A stretch of DNA of 64,000 nt, from assembly GCA_963662355.1 (NCBI GenBank), contig OY759361.1, positions 1,798,001 through 1,862,000 on the forward strand. Direction: 5' to 3'. The DNA comes from WTFY01 sp026713925. GTDB lineage: Bacteria > Pseudomonadota > Gammaproteobacteria > UBA4575. Under the pieces are notes generated by a model, which was given only the letters and a program-made list of their open reading frames with translations, did no database searches and was not told where the DNA came from. Below, one piece after another: positions 34,515 to 43,812 of the stretch. How positions within the stretch are numbered: the first letter of the stretch is position 1; every line of letters begins with the position of its first letter. A program made the position numbers and the translations under genes.

Positions 34515-35798
34515 ATGGAACCAACCAACCTGACCCACGATACCAGTTGCATGGATGATTTTGATCCGTCATCTCTAGATGCCAAGCAGGCTTTGATGCA
34601 AATTTTAAATACGGTAAAAAAACTTCAACAGACAGATACAGTTCCGTTGCGAAGTGCATTAGGGCGTTTGGCTGCGAAAGAAGTGTACTCAAAGATCAAT
34701 GTGCCAGGTCATAAAAACTCTGCAATGGATGGCTACGCCCTTCGAGGTGAAGACATTCCTGCCCAAAAACAGCGGACCTTATCAGTTATTGGAACTTCCT
34801 GGGCAGGCCGACCCTATCCCGGCACTATCAAACATGGAGAGTGCATACGCATCATGACAGGGGCTGCTTTGCCTGATGGTTCCGATACGGTGGTCATACA
34901 GGAACGTGTTCAAAAAAATGGAACCACGATAAGCATAGGTTCCGACAACAATCGTGGACAAAATGTTCGTCATGCAGGTGAAGATATTGCAGCCGGTGAT
35001 CTGGTGCTTGATCAAGGCAAATACATAGGTCCAGCAGAATTAGGATTACTGGCATCTATCGGTGTTAGCAATGTAACGGTATACAGAAAATTGCGAGTAG
35101 CTTTTTTTTCCACAGGAGACGAACTCTGCCCGGTAGGCACTGAACTTGAAAAAGGCCAGATCTATGACAGCAACCGCTATACCTTGTTTGGGATGTTGTC
35201 ACGACTGGGTGTTGAGATTATCGACATGGGCGTAATCATGGATGAAAGAAGCGCAGTGGAACAGGCTTTTTCAAATGCTGCAAATCAGGCAGATGTAGTC
35301 ATCACTTCAGGAGGCGTTTCCGTTGGTGACGCTGATTTTGTGAAAGAAACACTGGAAAAAGTCGGAGCAGTCAATTTCTGGAAAGTTTCCATGAAACCAG
35401 GACGGCCTTTGGCATTTGGAAAAATCAGGAATACGTGGTTTTTTGGTCTACCCGGTAATCCGGTTTCTGTCATGGTCACATTCTATATGTTTGTACAGCC
35501 AGCACTTAAAAAAATGATGGGAGGCCTCCACTATGAGCCTTTAAAAATAAATGCAATTTGCTCTTCGAAGTTACGCAAACGAGCCGGACGTGTCGAATAT
35601 CAAAGAGGTATTCTGACTCAGAAAAAAAATGAAAAACTCACGGATATTGACTACGAAGTGACGAAAACTGGATCCCAAGGCTCGGGGATCTTGCGCTCTA
35701 TGTCTGAGGCAAATTGCTTCATTATTCTCCCCATGGAATCTTCTGGAGTTGAAGCAGGTGACACTGTCCAGGTGTTACCGTTTGAAGCTATCATATGA
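34515..35798 (+). CDS. moeA: Molybdopterin molybdenumtransferase
   Basis: Inserts molybdate into adenylylated molybdopterin. 427 residues; HKNSAMDGYALR, RIMTGAALPDGSDTVV, SIGVSNVTV, STGDEL, ITSGGVSVGDADFVKE and FGLPGNPVSVMVTF are all family blocks. ATG 34515 lacks a strong ribosome site; ATG 34548 is an alternative. With moaE and moaB it forms a small molybdenum-cofactor cluster on alternating strands. Confidence 0.95.
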   Translation: MEPTNLTHDTSCMDDFDPSSLDAKQALMQILNTVKKLQQTDTVPLRSALGRLAAKEVYSKINVPGHKNSAMDGYALRGEDIPAQKQRTLSVIGTSWAGRPYPGTIKHGECIRIMTGAALPDGSDTVVIQERVQKNGTTISIGSDNNRGQNVRHAGEDIAAGDLVLDQGKYIGPAELGLLASIGVSNVTVYRKLRVAFFSTGDELCPVGTELEKGQIYDSNRYTLFGMLSRLGVEIIDMGVIMDERSAVEQAFSNAANQADVVITSGGVSVGDADFVKETLEKVGAVNFWKVSMKPGRPLAFGKIRNTWFFGLPGNPVSVMVTFYMFVQPALKKMMGGLHYEPLKINAICSSKLRKRAGRVEYQRGILTQKKNEKLTDIDYEVTKTGSQGSGILRSMSEANCFIILPMESSGVEAGDTVQVLPFEAII

Positions 35799-35899
35799 GG
35801 CAATTTCAAAAATCATGCGAATTTCATAAAGATTTACAAACCCCGATTTCTGATTGCCGAGCACGGGATAATAAGTGATTCTTATGAGATGGTTTTACA

Positions 35900-36328
35900 T
35901 TAATTTCCGGTGACCCAGCGTTCCTGTGTCTTCAGGTGCTCCTTCTTCCATATTGGAGTTTTAGACTTCAGGTCTTCCATAATGAACCGGTTGGCCTCAT
36001 ATGCGGCTGCCCGGTGAGCAGACCAAACCGCAACGCAAACTATCGGGTCATTAGGAAACACTTGCCCTGTACGGTGCAACAGCAAAACATCCAGTATTTC
36101 CCACCTGTCTGTAGCCTCCTGTACAATTTGCAGCAAGTGCTTTCGAGTCATCTCGGGGTAATGTTCCAGATACATTGAACATATTTCATCACCTCCATTG
36201 AAATCCCTCATGGTGCCTACAAACATCGCCATAGCCCCAAATTTACCGGGTTTATTCAGATGCTGTTCCTGATAGCTGTGGACCTCATGCCAGGGATCAA
36301 AACTTGAATTCCGAATCTCGACTTTCAT
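35900..36328 (-). CDS. moaE: Molybdopterin synthase catalytic subunit
   Basis: Forms molybdopterin from precursor Z with MoaD-thiocarboxylate. 142 residues with MYLEHYPEMTRK, HRTGQV, and the catalytic lysine region LKSKTPIWKKEH. Start at MKVEIRNSSFDP matches the family N-terminus better than the upstream ATG at 36340. The partner MoaD, normally next to moaE, is not found in the window. Confidence 0.94.
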   Translation of the reverse strand: MKVEIRNSSFDPWHEVHSYQEQHLNKPGKFGAMAMFVGTMRDFNGGDEICSMYLEHYPEMTRKHLLQIVQEATDRWEILDVLLLHRTGQVFPNDPIVCVAVWSAHRAAAYEANRFIMEDLKSKTPIWKKEHLKTQERWVTGN

Positions 36329-36424
36329 GATATTCAGCATTACCTCTCCAATAAAACAGTTTTCTACATAACTCTCGAATAATACTGTACATTATGGATC
36401 ATAATTTTCCACGGAGCATTATGA

Positions 36425-36943
36425 ATGGGTAACGAGGAAAAACGCGAATTCATTCCTTTGGATATTGCGGTGCTCACAATCTCTGATACACGCACAGAGA
36501 ACAATGACAAATCCGGCAAAATTCTTTGTGAGAGATTATTATCCGAACATCACAACGTCTATGAAAAAGTGATTGTTCCCGATGATACCTATAGAATTCG
36601 AGCGGCCATTTCACCATGGATTGCCGAACCTAAACCCAATGTAATACTCACTACCGGAGGGACAGGGGTTACCGGAAGAGATGGGACTCCCGAAGCAGTC
36701 CGCCCTCTCCTCGACAAGGAAATTAACGGATTTGGAGAGATGTTTCGTGCATTGTCATTCGAAACGATAAAGACCTCTACACTACAATCTCGTGCATTCG
36801 CAGGCGTAGCAAATCAAACCTACATTTTTTGCTTGCCCGGCTCTACCGGCGCGTGTGCCGAAGCATGGAGCAAACTCATTTCACACCAACTCGACTACCG
36901 TACCCGCCCTTGCAACCTGGTTGAACTGATGCCGAGACTATAA
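36425..36943 (+). CDS. moaB: MoaB/MogA-like molybdopterin adenylyltransferase
   Basis: 172 residues of the MoaB/MogA fold: LTISDTRT, TTGGTGVTGRDGTPEAV and LPGSTGACAEAWSKLI. It resembles MoaB more than MogA, judged by length and the final RPCNLVELMPRL. It adenylylates molybdopterin before MoeA acts, or is the non-catalytic MoaB variant. G+C rises sharply immediately after this gene. Confidence 0.9.
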   Translation: MGNEEKREFIPLDIAVLTISDTRTENNDKSGKILCERLLSEHHNVYEKVIVPDDTYRIRAAISPWIAEPKPNVILTTGGTGVTGRDGTPEAVRPLLDKEINGFGEMFRALSFETIKTSTLQSRAFAGVANQTYIFCLPGSTGACAEAWSKLISHQLDYRTRPCNLVELMPRL

Positions 36944-36992
36944 GGCTGCCGGCGGGCCCTGGACAGCCATTCAAATATATAGAAACCCTGAG

Positions 36993-38036
36993 TTGTCCGC
37001 GGAAAATCCAAACCGGCTGGCACCCGAGTGGGAACGCCAGGATGCAATGATCGTTGTCTGGCCCCACGTGCATACCGACTGGGCAAGCGTTCTGGACCGG
37101 ATAGAGGCCACCTACCTCGAGCTGTGCAGGCATATCGGCAGACACCAGGACATCATCATGGTCGCCCTCGATGACGGCCACGTGCTGCACATCAGGCAAA
37201 GGCTGGATGCGGCTTCGGTCAATGACCAGAACATAAGATTTCTACCCATTGCCACAAACGACACCTGGGTGCGTGATTACGGGCCTGTGTGCACAAGGCT
37301 CGGTGACAGCAAGGCCCTGCTGGATTTTGAATTCAATGGCTGGGGACTGCAGCAGTACAGGTACTCGCTTGACAATGCCTTCAATGCCCAGCTGATCGGC
37401 CATTTGAACTTCAAGGCATCGTATCGGGCCGTCGACCAGGTCTTCGAGGCCGGGAACATAGAGATAAACGGCAACGGCGAGCTGCTGTGCTCTAAATCCT
37501 GCTTCAGGCGAGGCAACTGTGCATCAACTGTGGATTTTTCCAGACTCGGGAAACAGATCAGGCTCTGGCTGGGCTGCAGCGAAATCTACTGGGTGGATGA
37601 TGTTCGCCTTGCAGGTGATGACACTTGGGGGCATATCGATACCCTTGCCCGGTTCTGCGCAAACGAAGTGATCGCGCACACCGTTTCAGGCAATCGCAAT
37701 GATCCAAACCATGAAACGACTGCCCGCCTAGCCATGCAACTAAAGGCCATAAGGCAGCAAAGCGGCAACAGCATCGAACTTGTTCCGCTGCCGTTGCCCG
37801 ACCCGGTTTTCATGTCCGGCCAACAGCTGCCGGCAACCTATACAAACTTCCTTATTGCAAACAACATCGTCCTAGTGCCGGTGTTTCATGACAAGCAGGA
37901 CAGTCACGTCCTCAAGCTTGTGGACGAGTTGTTTCCCGAAAGGGAGATCATTGATATCGAAAGCAACACTTTAATTCAGCAGTATGGCGGACTACACTGT
38001 GCCGCCATGCAGATACCGGAAGGCTTCCTGACATGA
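36993..38036 (+). CDS. aguA: Agmatine deiminase
   Basis: Converts agmatine to N-carbamoylputrescine. 347 residues in the peptidyl-arginine-deiminase-like family: NDTWVRDYGP, Glu in FEAGNIE (usually EGG), GDDTWGHIDTLARF with the catalytic His and Asp, and the nucleophile Cys in GGLHCAAMQIP. The ECLL-RNP block typical of the family is altered to SCFRRGNCAST. TTG start, no ATG fits. The stop overlaps the aguB ATG by four bases. About 60% G+C, unlike upstream genes. Confidence 0.9.
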   Translation: MSAENPNRLAPEWERQDAMIVVWPHVHTDWASVLDRIEATYLELCRHIGRHQDIIMVALDDGHVLHIRQRLDAASVNDQNIRFLPIATNDTWVRDYGPVCTRLGDSKALLDFEFNGWGLQQYRYSLDNAFNAQLIGHLNFKASYRAVDQVFEAGNIEINGNGELLCSKSCFRRGNCASTVDFSRLGKQIRLWLGCSEIYWVDDVRLAGDDTWGHIDTLARFCANEVIAHTVSGNRNDPNHETTARLAMQLKAIRQQSGNSIELVPLPLPDPVFMSGQQLPATYTNFLIANNIVLVPVFHDKQDSHVLKLVDELFPEREIIDIESNTLIQQYGGLHCAAMQIPEGFLT

Positions 38037-38920
38037 ATTCCATCAGCACCGCGCTGGTTCAGCAACGCATGCGAGCTGACTACCAATCCAACCTTGAGGC
38101 AAGCCTTGCAGAAATACAGACCTCGGCAAGCAGGGGGGCCAAGCTGGTTGTGCTGTGCGAGCTACATACCAGCCTGTATTTTTGCCAGGAAGAATCTACG
38201 CACAATTTCGAGCTTGCCCAGACCATACCCGGTCCACTGACCGACCAGCTCGCCTGCATGGCGAAACAAAACAGTATTGTCATTGTTGGTTCCGTGTTCG
38301 AAAAGCGTGCCAGAGGCCTGTATCACAACACGGCCGTTGTCTTGGACCGGGACGGCAGCCTAGCAGGCACATACAGAAAAATGCACGTCCCAGACGGCCC
38401 GGGCTACCATGAGAAATACTATTTTGCGTCCGGCGATTCAGGCTTCAGCCCCATTCAAACCTCAATTGGCAAACTGGGTGTAATGGTATGCTGGGACCAG
38501 TGGTTCCCGGAAGCGGCCCGGCTGATGGCCCTGGCGGGAGCACAGCTCCTGATTTTCCCTACCGCAATCGGCTGGAACCCGGAGGACCATGACAATGAAA
38601 TGCTGCAGCAGCTGGAAGCCTGGCAGATCATCCAGCAAAGTCATGCCATTGCCAACCATGTACCAGTGCTTTGTGTAAACCGCGTGGGACACGAAGCCGA
38701 CCCCTGCGGACGTACCGGGGGGATTGACTTCTGGGGAAAATCATTTGCCTGCGATGCATCAGGCAAGATTACCGCGCAATGCCCTGACGACCGTGCCGAG
38801 ACACTTCTCACACGTGTCAACCTGACGCAAACCGAGCGCCTCAGGCAGATATGGCCCTATTTGCGGGACCGCCGCATCGATGCCTACGGGAAAATTGACA
38901 GGCGCCTCATAGATGAATGA
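38033..38920 (+). CDS. aguB: N-carbamoylputrescine amidase
   Basis: Nitrilase-family enzyme releasing putrescine, CO2 and ammonia. 295 residues. The Glu-Lys-Cys triad is in CELHTSLYF, YRKMHVPD and MVCWDQWFPE. The substrate-type segment PDGPGYHEKYYF is typical of AguB. It overlaps aguA, so the two form the agmatine route to putrescine. High G+C. Confidence 0.94.
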   Translation: MNSISTALVQQRMRADYQSNLEASLAEIQTSASRGAKLVVLCELHTSLYFCQEESTHNFELAQTIPGPLTDQLACMAKQNSIVIVGSVFEKRARGLYHNTAVVLDRDGSLAGTYRKMHVPDGPGYHEKYYFASGDSGFSPIQTSIGKLGVMVCWDQWFPEAARLMALAGAQLLIFPTAIGWNPEDHDNEMLQQLEAWQIIQQSHAIANHVPVLCVNRVGHEADPCGRTGGIDFWGKSFACDASGKITAQCPDDRAETLLTRVNLTQTERLRQIWPYLRDRRIDAYGKIDRRLIDE

Positions 38921-38928
38921 GCCGGCTG

Positions 38929-39162
38929 CTACCCCTGGTCTCGCCTGGAAGCAAGCCATGCCCAGATGTTTCTTGCCCCTAATACCAGCAGCGAAAGTGT
39001 AACTGCGGCAATGACCGCTATCACAAGCAAGCCGTAGCTGTCTTCCCAGACATGCCCGAACAGGCGAACCTGGCCGGTGTCCCTGAAATCGGCATACTTG
39101 GGGATCAGCCGTGAAAGAAACAACACGCATATCAGGATATGCAGGATTCCCTTGAAAAGCAT
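38929..39162 (-). CDS. Small two-helix membrane protein
   Basis: 77 residues, two predicted membrane helices (residues 4-18 and about 46-66) around a polar segment. No family recognised. ATG is six bases downstream of the DUF6868 gene, on the same strand, which suggests a co-transcribed pair of small membrane proteins. Convergent with aguB. Confidence 0.65.
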   Translation of the reverse strand: MLFKGILHILICVLFLSRLIPKYADFRDTGQVRLFGHVWEDSYGLLVIAVIAAVTLSLLVLGARNIWAWLASRRDQG

Positions 39163-39168
39163 CCGGAC

Positions 39169-39411
39169 CTACCCCAGGCTCCACAGGACCAAATAAGGAA
39201 CCAGAAAGAACATGACGGTGGCAAGCTTGAACCTCCCCATCAGCATATAGTGGACCCTGTCGAATTCCCCCGGTGATATCCTGAACCACCTGCCATGCAA
39301 CCGGTGCAGCGCATCGCGGGCAGTCGCGAAAACCAGAAACCAGGCTCCCAGCACACCCGCATTGACCAGTGTACACCAGCCCAGTACACCACGCACTAGC
39401 TCAAGATCCAT
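39169..39411 (-). CDS. DUF6868-like small membrane protein
   Basis: 80 residues with two membrane helices. Features such as LGWCTLVNAGVLGAWFL, LHGRWFRISPGEFDRVHY and a C-terminal VPYLVLW match DUF6868 proteins found in many marine gammaproteobacteria. Function unknown. About 100 bases upstream are two direct repeats (39501-39530) that may be regulatory. Confidence 0.75.
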   Translation of the reverse strand: MDLELVRGVLGWCTLVNAGVLGAWFLVFATARDALHRLHGRWFRISPGEFDRVHYMLMGRFKLATVMFFLVPYLVLWSLG

Positions 39412-39500
39412 GGAACTACCTTACTCATCTGCCACAGATTCTGAAATCTTTCCGCCATGTCTCTGACATGTCAACCGGAACAGTCTCGTAGCGGCATAAA

Positions 39501-39530
39501 CACACCCGGCCTGTATCGTACACACCCGGA
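39501..39530 (-). repeat. Direct repeat upstream of small membrane gene pair
   Basis: CCGGGTGTG occurs twice on the minus strand, 20 bases apart (two helical turns), 90-120 bases upstream of the DUF6868 gene. Such spacing suits a dimeric or tandem regulator site; no promoter was identified. Confidence 0.3.
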
Positions 39531-39559
39531 CCTTCTGCAGGATATGCCCAAATCCAGGC

Positions 39560-40810
39560 TCAGTGGACTGTCCCGCTGATAACAACGTTCACCGGCCCGG
39601 AGTTGCGGGTATCAACCGGCTGGACACTTCCGTACAAGTCCCCTGGCTGCATCATTGCCTTTCCGGACTTTGAAATTCTTGCGATGACCTCAACCTGCTG
39701 CATGCTGGACAAGGTCAGACTCGGTACCATCGCCAAGGAGTCATCCAGCATTACCGTGGCAGGCAGGCTAGCAGCAGTCATTCTGGCCAGTGCCAAGGGC
39801 ATCCGGGGCCCGTTCAATGCCCGCGCATAGACAAAAAGTGTGTCGGATTCTGAAATTTTTTCCCGCAATGAGCCACTGATAGATACCTGTACAACAATGG
39901 AAGCCCCGCCATCCACTTCCCTGCTGGCGAAAGCGTCCTTTCCGGTTTCCCGCACAGCATTCAGGGTATCCATTCCCACCTTCTGCCTGGCATCATTCAA
40001 ATAGGTCTGCAAGGCCGCCTGAACTTCTCCTTGGTCGCTCGGTACCTGCCGCAAGAGTTTCTCCCAGTGACTCACCGCACCCGGATAGTCATGGTTATGA
40101 TACGCGGCATACCCTGCATACCATAACCCCCGCTCATGCCCGGGATCAATTTGCAGGGCCTGTGCCAACAGCCCCACGACTTTCTCACCGAACTGCTGCC
40201 CCGAGGCAAGCGCCTGCGCTTCGGCATAGGCCACCAGCACGTCGGGGTCCGTACCCCTTGACAGTTCATGAGCTCTCCCGAAGGCACGCACGGCTTCACC
40301 GGGTCTCCCCAGGACCAGATAGGACCTGCCCAGCATCACCCACCCATCAAGGTTACCCGGGTCATTTTCGAGCTTCCGTTCAAGGTTCCCGACCGCCTGC
40401 TGCACGGGGGGCATCCTGCCCTGCTGCCCGGCCTCCACCTGAAAGTCAGCATCCAGTGCGGGCAAGCCATTGCTGATCTTCAGGTAAAGAAGCACGGACA
40501 TGGCAGGAACTGCCAGCAACACCAGGACTGGCAACAGCTTGCCGCTTCTTTTCCATGCGGGCTCCCGGTAGCCTTCGAGGTCATCGATAAGTGTCCGCTT
40601 CAGGTCGGACCGGGCCGCCTCGAATTGCTCCTTGTCAATCAGGTCCCTTTCCAAATCCTCTTCAAGCTCACCGAGCTTCCTGTCGTAAATTGCCCGGTTG
40701 ACAGACTGGCGACCAAGGTCCACCTGCAGGTCCTTTGCCAGTAACGGCGGCAAAACGATCAGCAATGCAGCAGCAATCAACAGCGCACAAATCAGCCAAA
40801 ATGCAAGCAT
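39560..40810 (-). CDS. ccmI: Cytochrome c maturation protein CcmI
   Basis: Membrane protein presenting apocytochrome c to the CcmF/CcmH haem lyase. 416 residues: two N-terminal membrane helices enclosing a cytoplasmic leucine-zipper-like loop (DRKLGELEEDLERDL), then TPR repeats (about 125-260) with WVMLGRSYLVLGRPGEAVRAFGRA, and a C-terminal beta-rich domain. Last gene of the ccm operon, six bases after ccmH. High G+C. Confidence 0.93.
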   Translation of the reverse strand: MLAFWLICALLIAAALLIVLPPLLAKDLQVDLGRQSVNRAIYDRKLGELEEDLERDLIDKEQFEAARSDLKRTLIDDLEGYREPAWKRSGKLLPVLVLLAVPAMSVLLYLKISNGLPALDADFQVEAGQQGRMPPVQQAVGNLERKLENDPGNLDGWVMLGRSYLVLGRPGEAVRAFGRAHELSRGTDPDVLVAYAEAQALASGQQFGEKVVGLLAQALQIDPGHERGLWYAGYAAYHNHDYPGAVSHWEKLLRQVPSDQGEVQAALQTYLNDARQKVGMDTLNAVRETGKDAFASREVDGGASIVVQVSISGSLREKISESDTLFVYARALNGPRMPLALARMTAASLPATVMLDDSLAMVPSLTLSSMQQVEVIARISKSGKAMMQPGDLYGSVQPVDTRNSGPVNVVISGTVH

Positions 40811-40816
40811 GCCGGG

Positions 40817-41266
40817 CTACTCTTCGGTCCGGTCGAGAATCGAGTCGACCTTGGCCTGCTCATCTTCGGTGAGCGGCGCATTGCCCACCTTTTGCTGTTT
40901 TTTGAGTACACGGGCCAGCACTAGGAATGCAATGATAAGAAACACAAAGGGTCCGAACCACAACAGCAGGGTCCGGGGCCTGACAGGTGGCCTGTATAGC
41001 ACGAAGTCACCGTATCGATTCACCATGAATTCAATGATCTCGGAATCTGCAGCCCCATCGTGCAGCATTTTCCTGACTTCAGCCCGTAAATCCTTTGCCA
41101 GGTCCGCGTTGGACTCTGCAATGGTCTGGTTCTGGCACACCAGGCAACGCAGCTCATCCAGCAAGGAGTGGTAACGGTCTTCGTGTTCCGGGGCTACGGC
41201 GACAGGCCTTGCCATGGCCGTCACACAAAACAAAAGCCCCGCAATGATGCAGCCGGACCTTTGCAT
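40817..41266 (-). CDS. ccmH: Cytochrome c maturation thiol protein CcmH
   Basis: Periplasmic thiol-disulfide subunit of the haem lyase. 149 residues: signal peptide, the family motif LRCLVCQNQTIAESNA (C41, C44), and a C-terminal membrane helix (about 98-120). It ends one base before the dsbE frame and begins the ccmH-ccmI pair, the split form found where CcmI is separate. Confidence 0.95.
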   Translation of the reverse strand: MQRSGCIIAGLLFCVTAMARPVAVAPEHEDRYHSLLDELRCLVCQNQTIAESNADLAKDLRAEVRKMLHDGAADSEIIEFMVNRYGDFVLYRPPVRPRTLLLWFGPFVFLIIAFLVLARVLKKQQKVGNAPLTEDEQAKVDSILDRTEE

Positions 41267-41267
41267 T

Positions 41268-41798
41268 TCACGCGGCCTCGTCCTGCAGTTTGCGTATCAG
41301 CGGCAGCAAGGTCTCCTCGACATCTTCTTGCGTGAGAACACCGATATGCTTGTGGCGAATCACCCCTGTCTTGTCGATGACAAATGTCTCGGGAACTCCA
41401 TACACCCCCCATTCAATCCCGACCCGGCCGGACTTGTCCACGGCACTGGCGGCATAGGGATCACCGTGCTCCGTCAGGTACTGCCTGGCCTCGGGAACAT
41501 CATCCTTGTAGTTCAGCCCGTATATTGTAACGGCCTGGCGCGAGAGCTCACTGAGCACAGGATGCTCCTGGCGGCATGCCAAGCACCACGTCGCCCATAC
41601 ATTCAGCAGGGATACCTCGCCCGGAAACTCCCGTTCTGAGAACATGGCCTCGTTATCCCAAAGGCGTGGCAGTGAGAATTGGGGAACCGGCTTGCCAACA
41701 AGAGGGGACGACACCGCAGTAGGGTCCTTGTACAGGCCGACCACCAGGAAACCGGCCAGTACAGAAAACAGGATTGCCGGAAGAAAGTACCTGAACAT
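41268..41798 (-). CDS. dsbE: Thiol-disulfide interchange protein DsbE/CcmG
   Basis: Membrane-anchored thioredoxin-like reductant for apocytochrome cysteines. About 176 residues: N-terminal anchor, then the thioredoxin fold with WATWCLACRQEHP (C72, C75 in this numbering) and YGVPETFVIDK, which carries the cis-Pro. I choose ATG 41798, directly after the ccmF stop, over TTG 41822, since the membrane anchor should be near the N-terminus. Confidence 0.94.
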   Translation of the reverse strand: MFRYFLPAILFSVLAGFLVVGLYKDPTAVSSPLVGKPVPQFSLPRLWDNEAMFSEREFPGEVSLLNVWATWCLACRQEHPVLSELSRQAVTIYGLNYKDDVPEARQYLTEHGDPYAASAVDKSGRVGIEWGVYGVPETFVIDKTGVIRHKHIGVLTQEDVEETLLPLIRKLQDEAA

Positions 41799-41805
41799 GG
41801 CGGGC

Positions 41806-43806
41806 CTATGAAGGACCTGCAAGACGATTTTCCTGCATGACTGCCTTCACAGTCTTTTTTTCTCGCTTAAACTTCAACTGATAGCGGCGGTCCAGTGCGG
41901 CAAGCAATCCTCCGAAAGCCATCAGCATGGCGCCCAGCCACACCCATTGCACAAAGGGCTTGTAGTACAGCCGCATGCCCCAGGTGTTGCCGTCGATCTG
42001 CTCGCCCAGCGCGACGTACACGTCACGCAGGAACCCGGTATCAATCCCGGCTTCCGTCATCGGGTTTTGCTGGACCAGGTACGTGCGCTTTTCAGGCAGC
42101 AGGAGGGCGACCGGCCTGTCGTTCCTGTACACCCGCACGGAAGCCTGCTTTGAGGAGTAGTTTGGGCCCCGCACATCCCTGACGCCTTCGAACTGGAACA
42201 CGTATCCGGACATCTCGGCTTTTTGCCCAAACTGCATCGGCAATTCCCGCACTTGCTCGAACGCACTCACAAAGGTCACACCGAGCACGAACACACCGAT
42301 GCCAACATGGGCTGTCGACATGCCCCATGTTGCACGCGGGATTTTCCCGAGACGATGCATCACAGCTGCACCGGATTCTGCCGGAAAGACATTCCTGAGA
42401 AGATAGTAGACAGCGGATGCAATCGACCATCCACCAAGCGTGACGCCCAGTGTCACGAGAATTGTGGTTTTCCCGGCAACCATGAAGGGCAAAGCAAGAC
42501 CTACTGCGATTCCAGTAACTGCAACCTTGACCAATCTCCTGAGAACCTTGTTCATAGCCGCTTTCTTCCAACGCATAAATGGCCCGATGCCTACAACGAA
42601 GACCAGCGGCAAGGTCAGGGCCGAAAATACCAGGTCAAAATATGGTTTCCCGACGGATAATGAGGGCAGGTCAAATGCGCTCACGAACAAAGGATACAGG
42701 GTGCCGACAAGAATGGTCAGCATGGCGACAAGCAGCAGAACATTGTTCACCAGCAGCGCTGTTTCGCGGGAGAAAAGCTCAAACTGCCCCGAGGACTTGA
42801 TATGCGGTGCCCGCAGGGCATAAAGCAGCAGCGACCCCCCGATGACCACTGCCAGAAATATCAGGATATACAGTCCGCGAGCCGGGTCGGTTGCGAACGC
42901 ATGCACGGATACCAGGACTCCCGAGCGCACCAGAAAGGTGCCCAACAAACTCAATGAGAATGTGAATATTGCAAGCAGAACTGTCCAGCTCTTGAAACTC
43001 GACCTCTTGTCGGTCACTGCCAGCGAGTGAATCAGCGCGGTGCCCACCAGCCAGGGCATGAAGGATGCATTTTCCACCGGGTCCCAGAACCACCAGCCAC
43101 CCCACCCAAGCTCATGATAGGCCCACCAGCTTCCAAGCGTGATGCCCAGTGTCAGAAACACCCACGCAAAAATCACCCACGGTCTTGACCACCTTGCCCA
43201 TACGGAATCCAGCTTGCCGCCCAGCAGCGCTGCAATGGCAAACGCAAAGGCAACCGAAAATCCCACATACCCCATGTACAGCATTGGCGGGTGGATCACC
43301 AGGCCCGGGTCCTGCAGCAAGGGGTTCAGGTCCCTGCCTTCGGCCGGGGATGGGAATATGCGCTCAAACGGATTCGAGGTGAGCAGCATGAACAGAAAAA
43401 ATCCAACGCTTACAAAGCCCATTACCCCCAAGACGCGCGCGACCATCTCGTCCGGCAAGCTGCGGCTGAACATCGTCACGGCAAAGGTCCACACCCCCAG
43501 AACCAGCGCCCAAAGCAGCAAGGAGCCCTCGTGTGCCCCCCATACCGCTGAGACCTTGTAATAAGTCGGCAATGCCGTGTTGGAATTGTTGGCGACATAC
43601 AGGACTGAAAAGTCACTGTTCAAAAAGCTGTATGTCAGGCAAACATAGGAAATGGCGACAAAAAGAAATTGTCCACGTGCTGCAGGTTTTGCGACAGCCA
43701 TCCATTGCACGGTATGGGTTTGAGCACCCAGTATTGGAACTATGGTTTGCACAAGTGCTAAACAAAGCGCAATGATCAGGGCAAAGTGACCGATTTCAGG
43801 AATCAT
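41806..43806 (-). CDS. ccmF: Haem lyase subunit CcmF
   Basis: Large multi-helix membrane protein that takes haem from CcmE and attaches it to apocytochrome c. 666 residues; the WWD motif WGGWWFWDPVEN is followed by ASFMPWLVGTALIHS, with conserved His residues in VIHPPMLYMGY and ATWGMSTAHVGIGVF. Most of the gene is about 55-62% G+C, but its 5' ~250 bases are near 42-45%. Confidence 0.96.
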   Translation of the reverse strand: MIPEIGHFALIIALCLALVQTIVPILGAQTHTVQWMAVAKPAARGQFLFVAISYVCLTYSFLNSDFSVLYVANNSNTALPTYYKVSAVWGAHEGSLLLWALVLGVWTFAVTMFSRSLPDEMVARVLGVMGFVSVGFFLFMLLTSNPFERIFPSPAEGRDLNPLLQDPGLVIHPPMLYMGYVGFSVAFAFAIAALLGGKLDSVWARWSRPWVIFAWVFLTLGITLGSWWAYHELGWGGWWFWDPVENASFMPWLVGTALIHSLAVTDKRSSFKSWTVLLAIFTFSLSLLGTFLVRSGVLVSVHAFATDPARGLYILIFLAVVIGGSLLLYALRAPHIKSSGQFELFSRETALLVNNVLLLVAMLTILVGTLYPLFVSAFDLPSLSVGKPYFDLVFSALTLPLVFVVGIGPFMRWKKAAMNKVLRRLVKVAVTGIAVGLALPFMVAGKTTILVTLGVTLGGWSIASAVYYLLRNVFPAESGAAVMHRLGKIPRATWGMSTAHVGIGVFVLGVTFVSAFEQVRELPMQFGQKAEMSGYVFQFEGVRDVRGPNYSSKQASVRVYRNDRPVALLLPEKRTYLVQQNPMTEAGIDTGFLRDVYVALGEQIDGNTWGMRLYYKPFVQWVWLGAMLMAFGGLLAALDRRYQLKFKREKKTVKAVMQENRLAGPS

Positions 43807-43812
43807 GGGATT

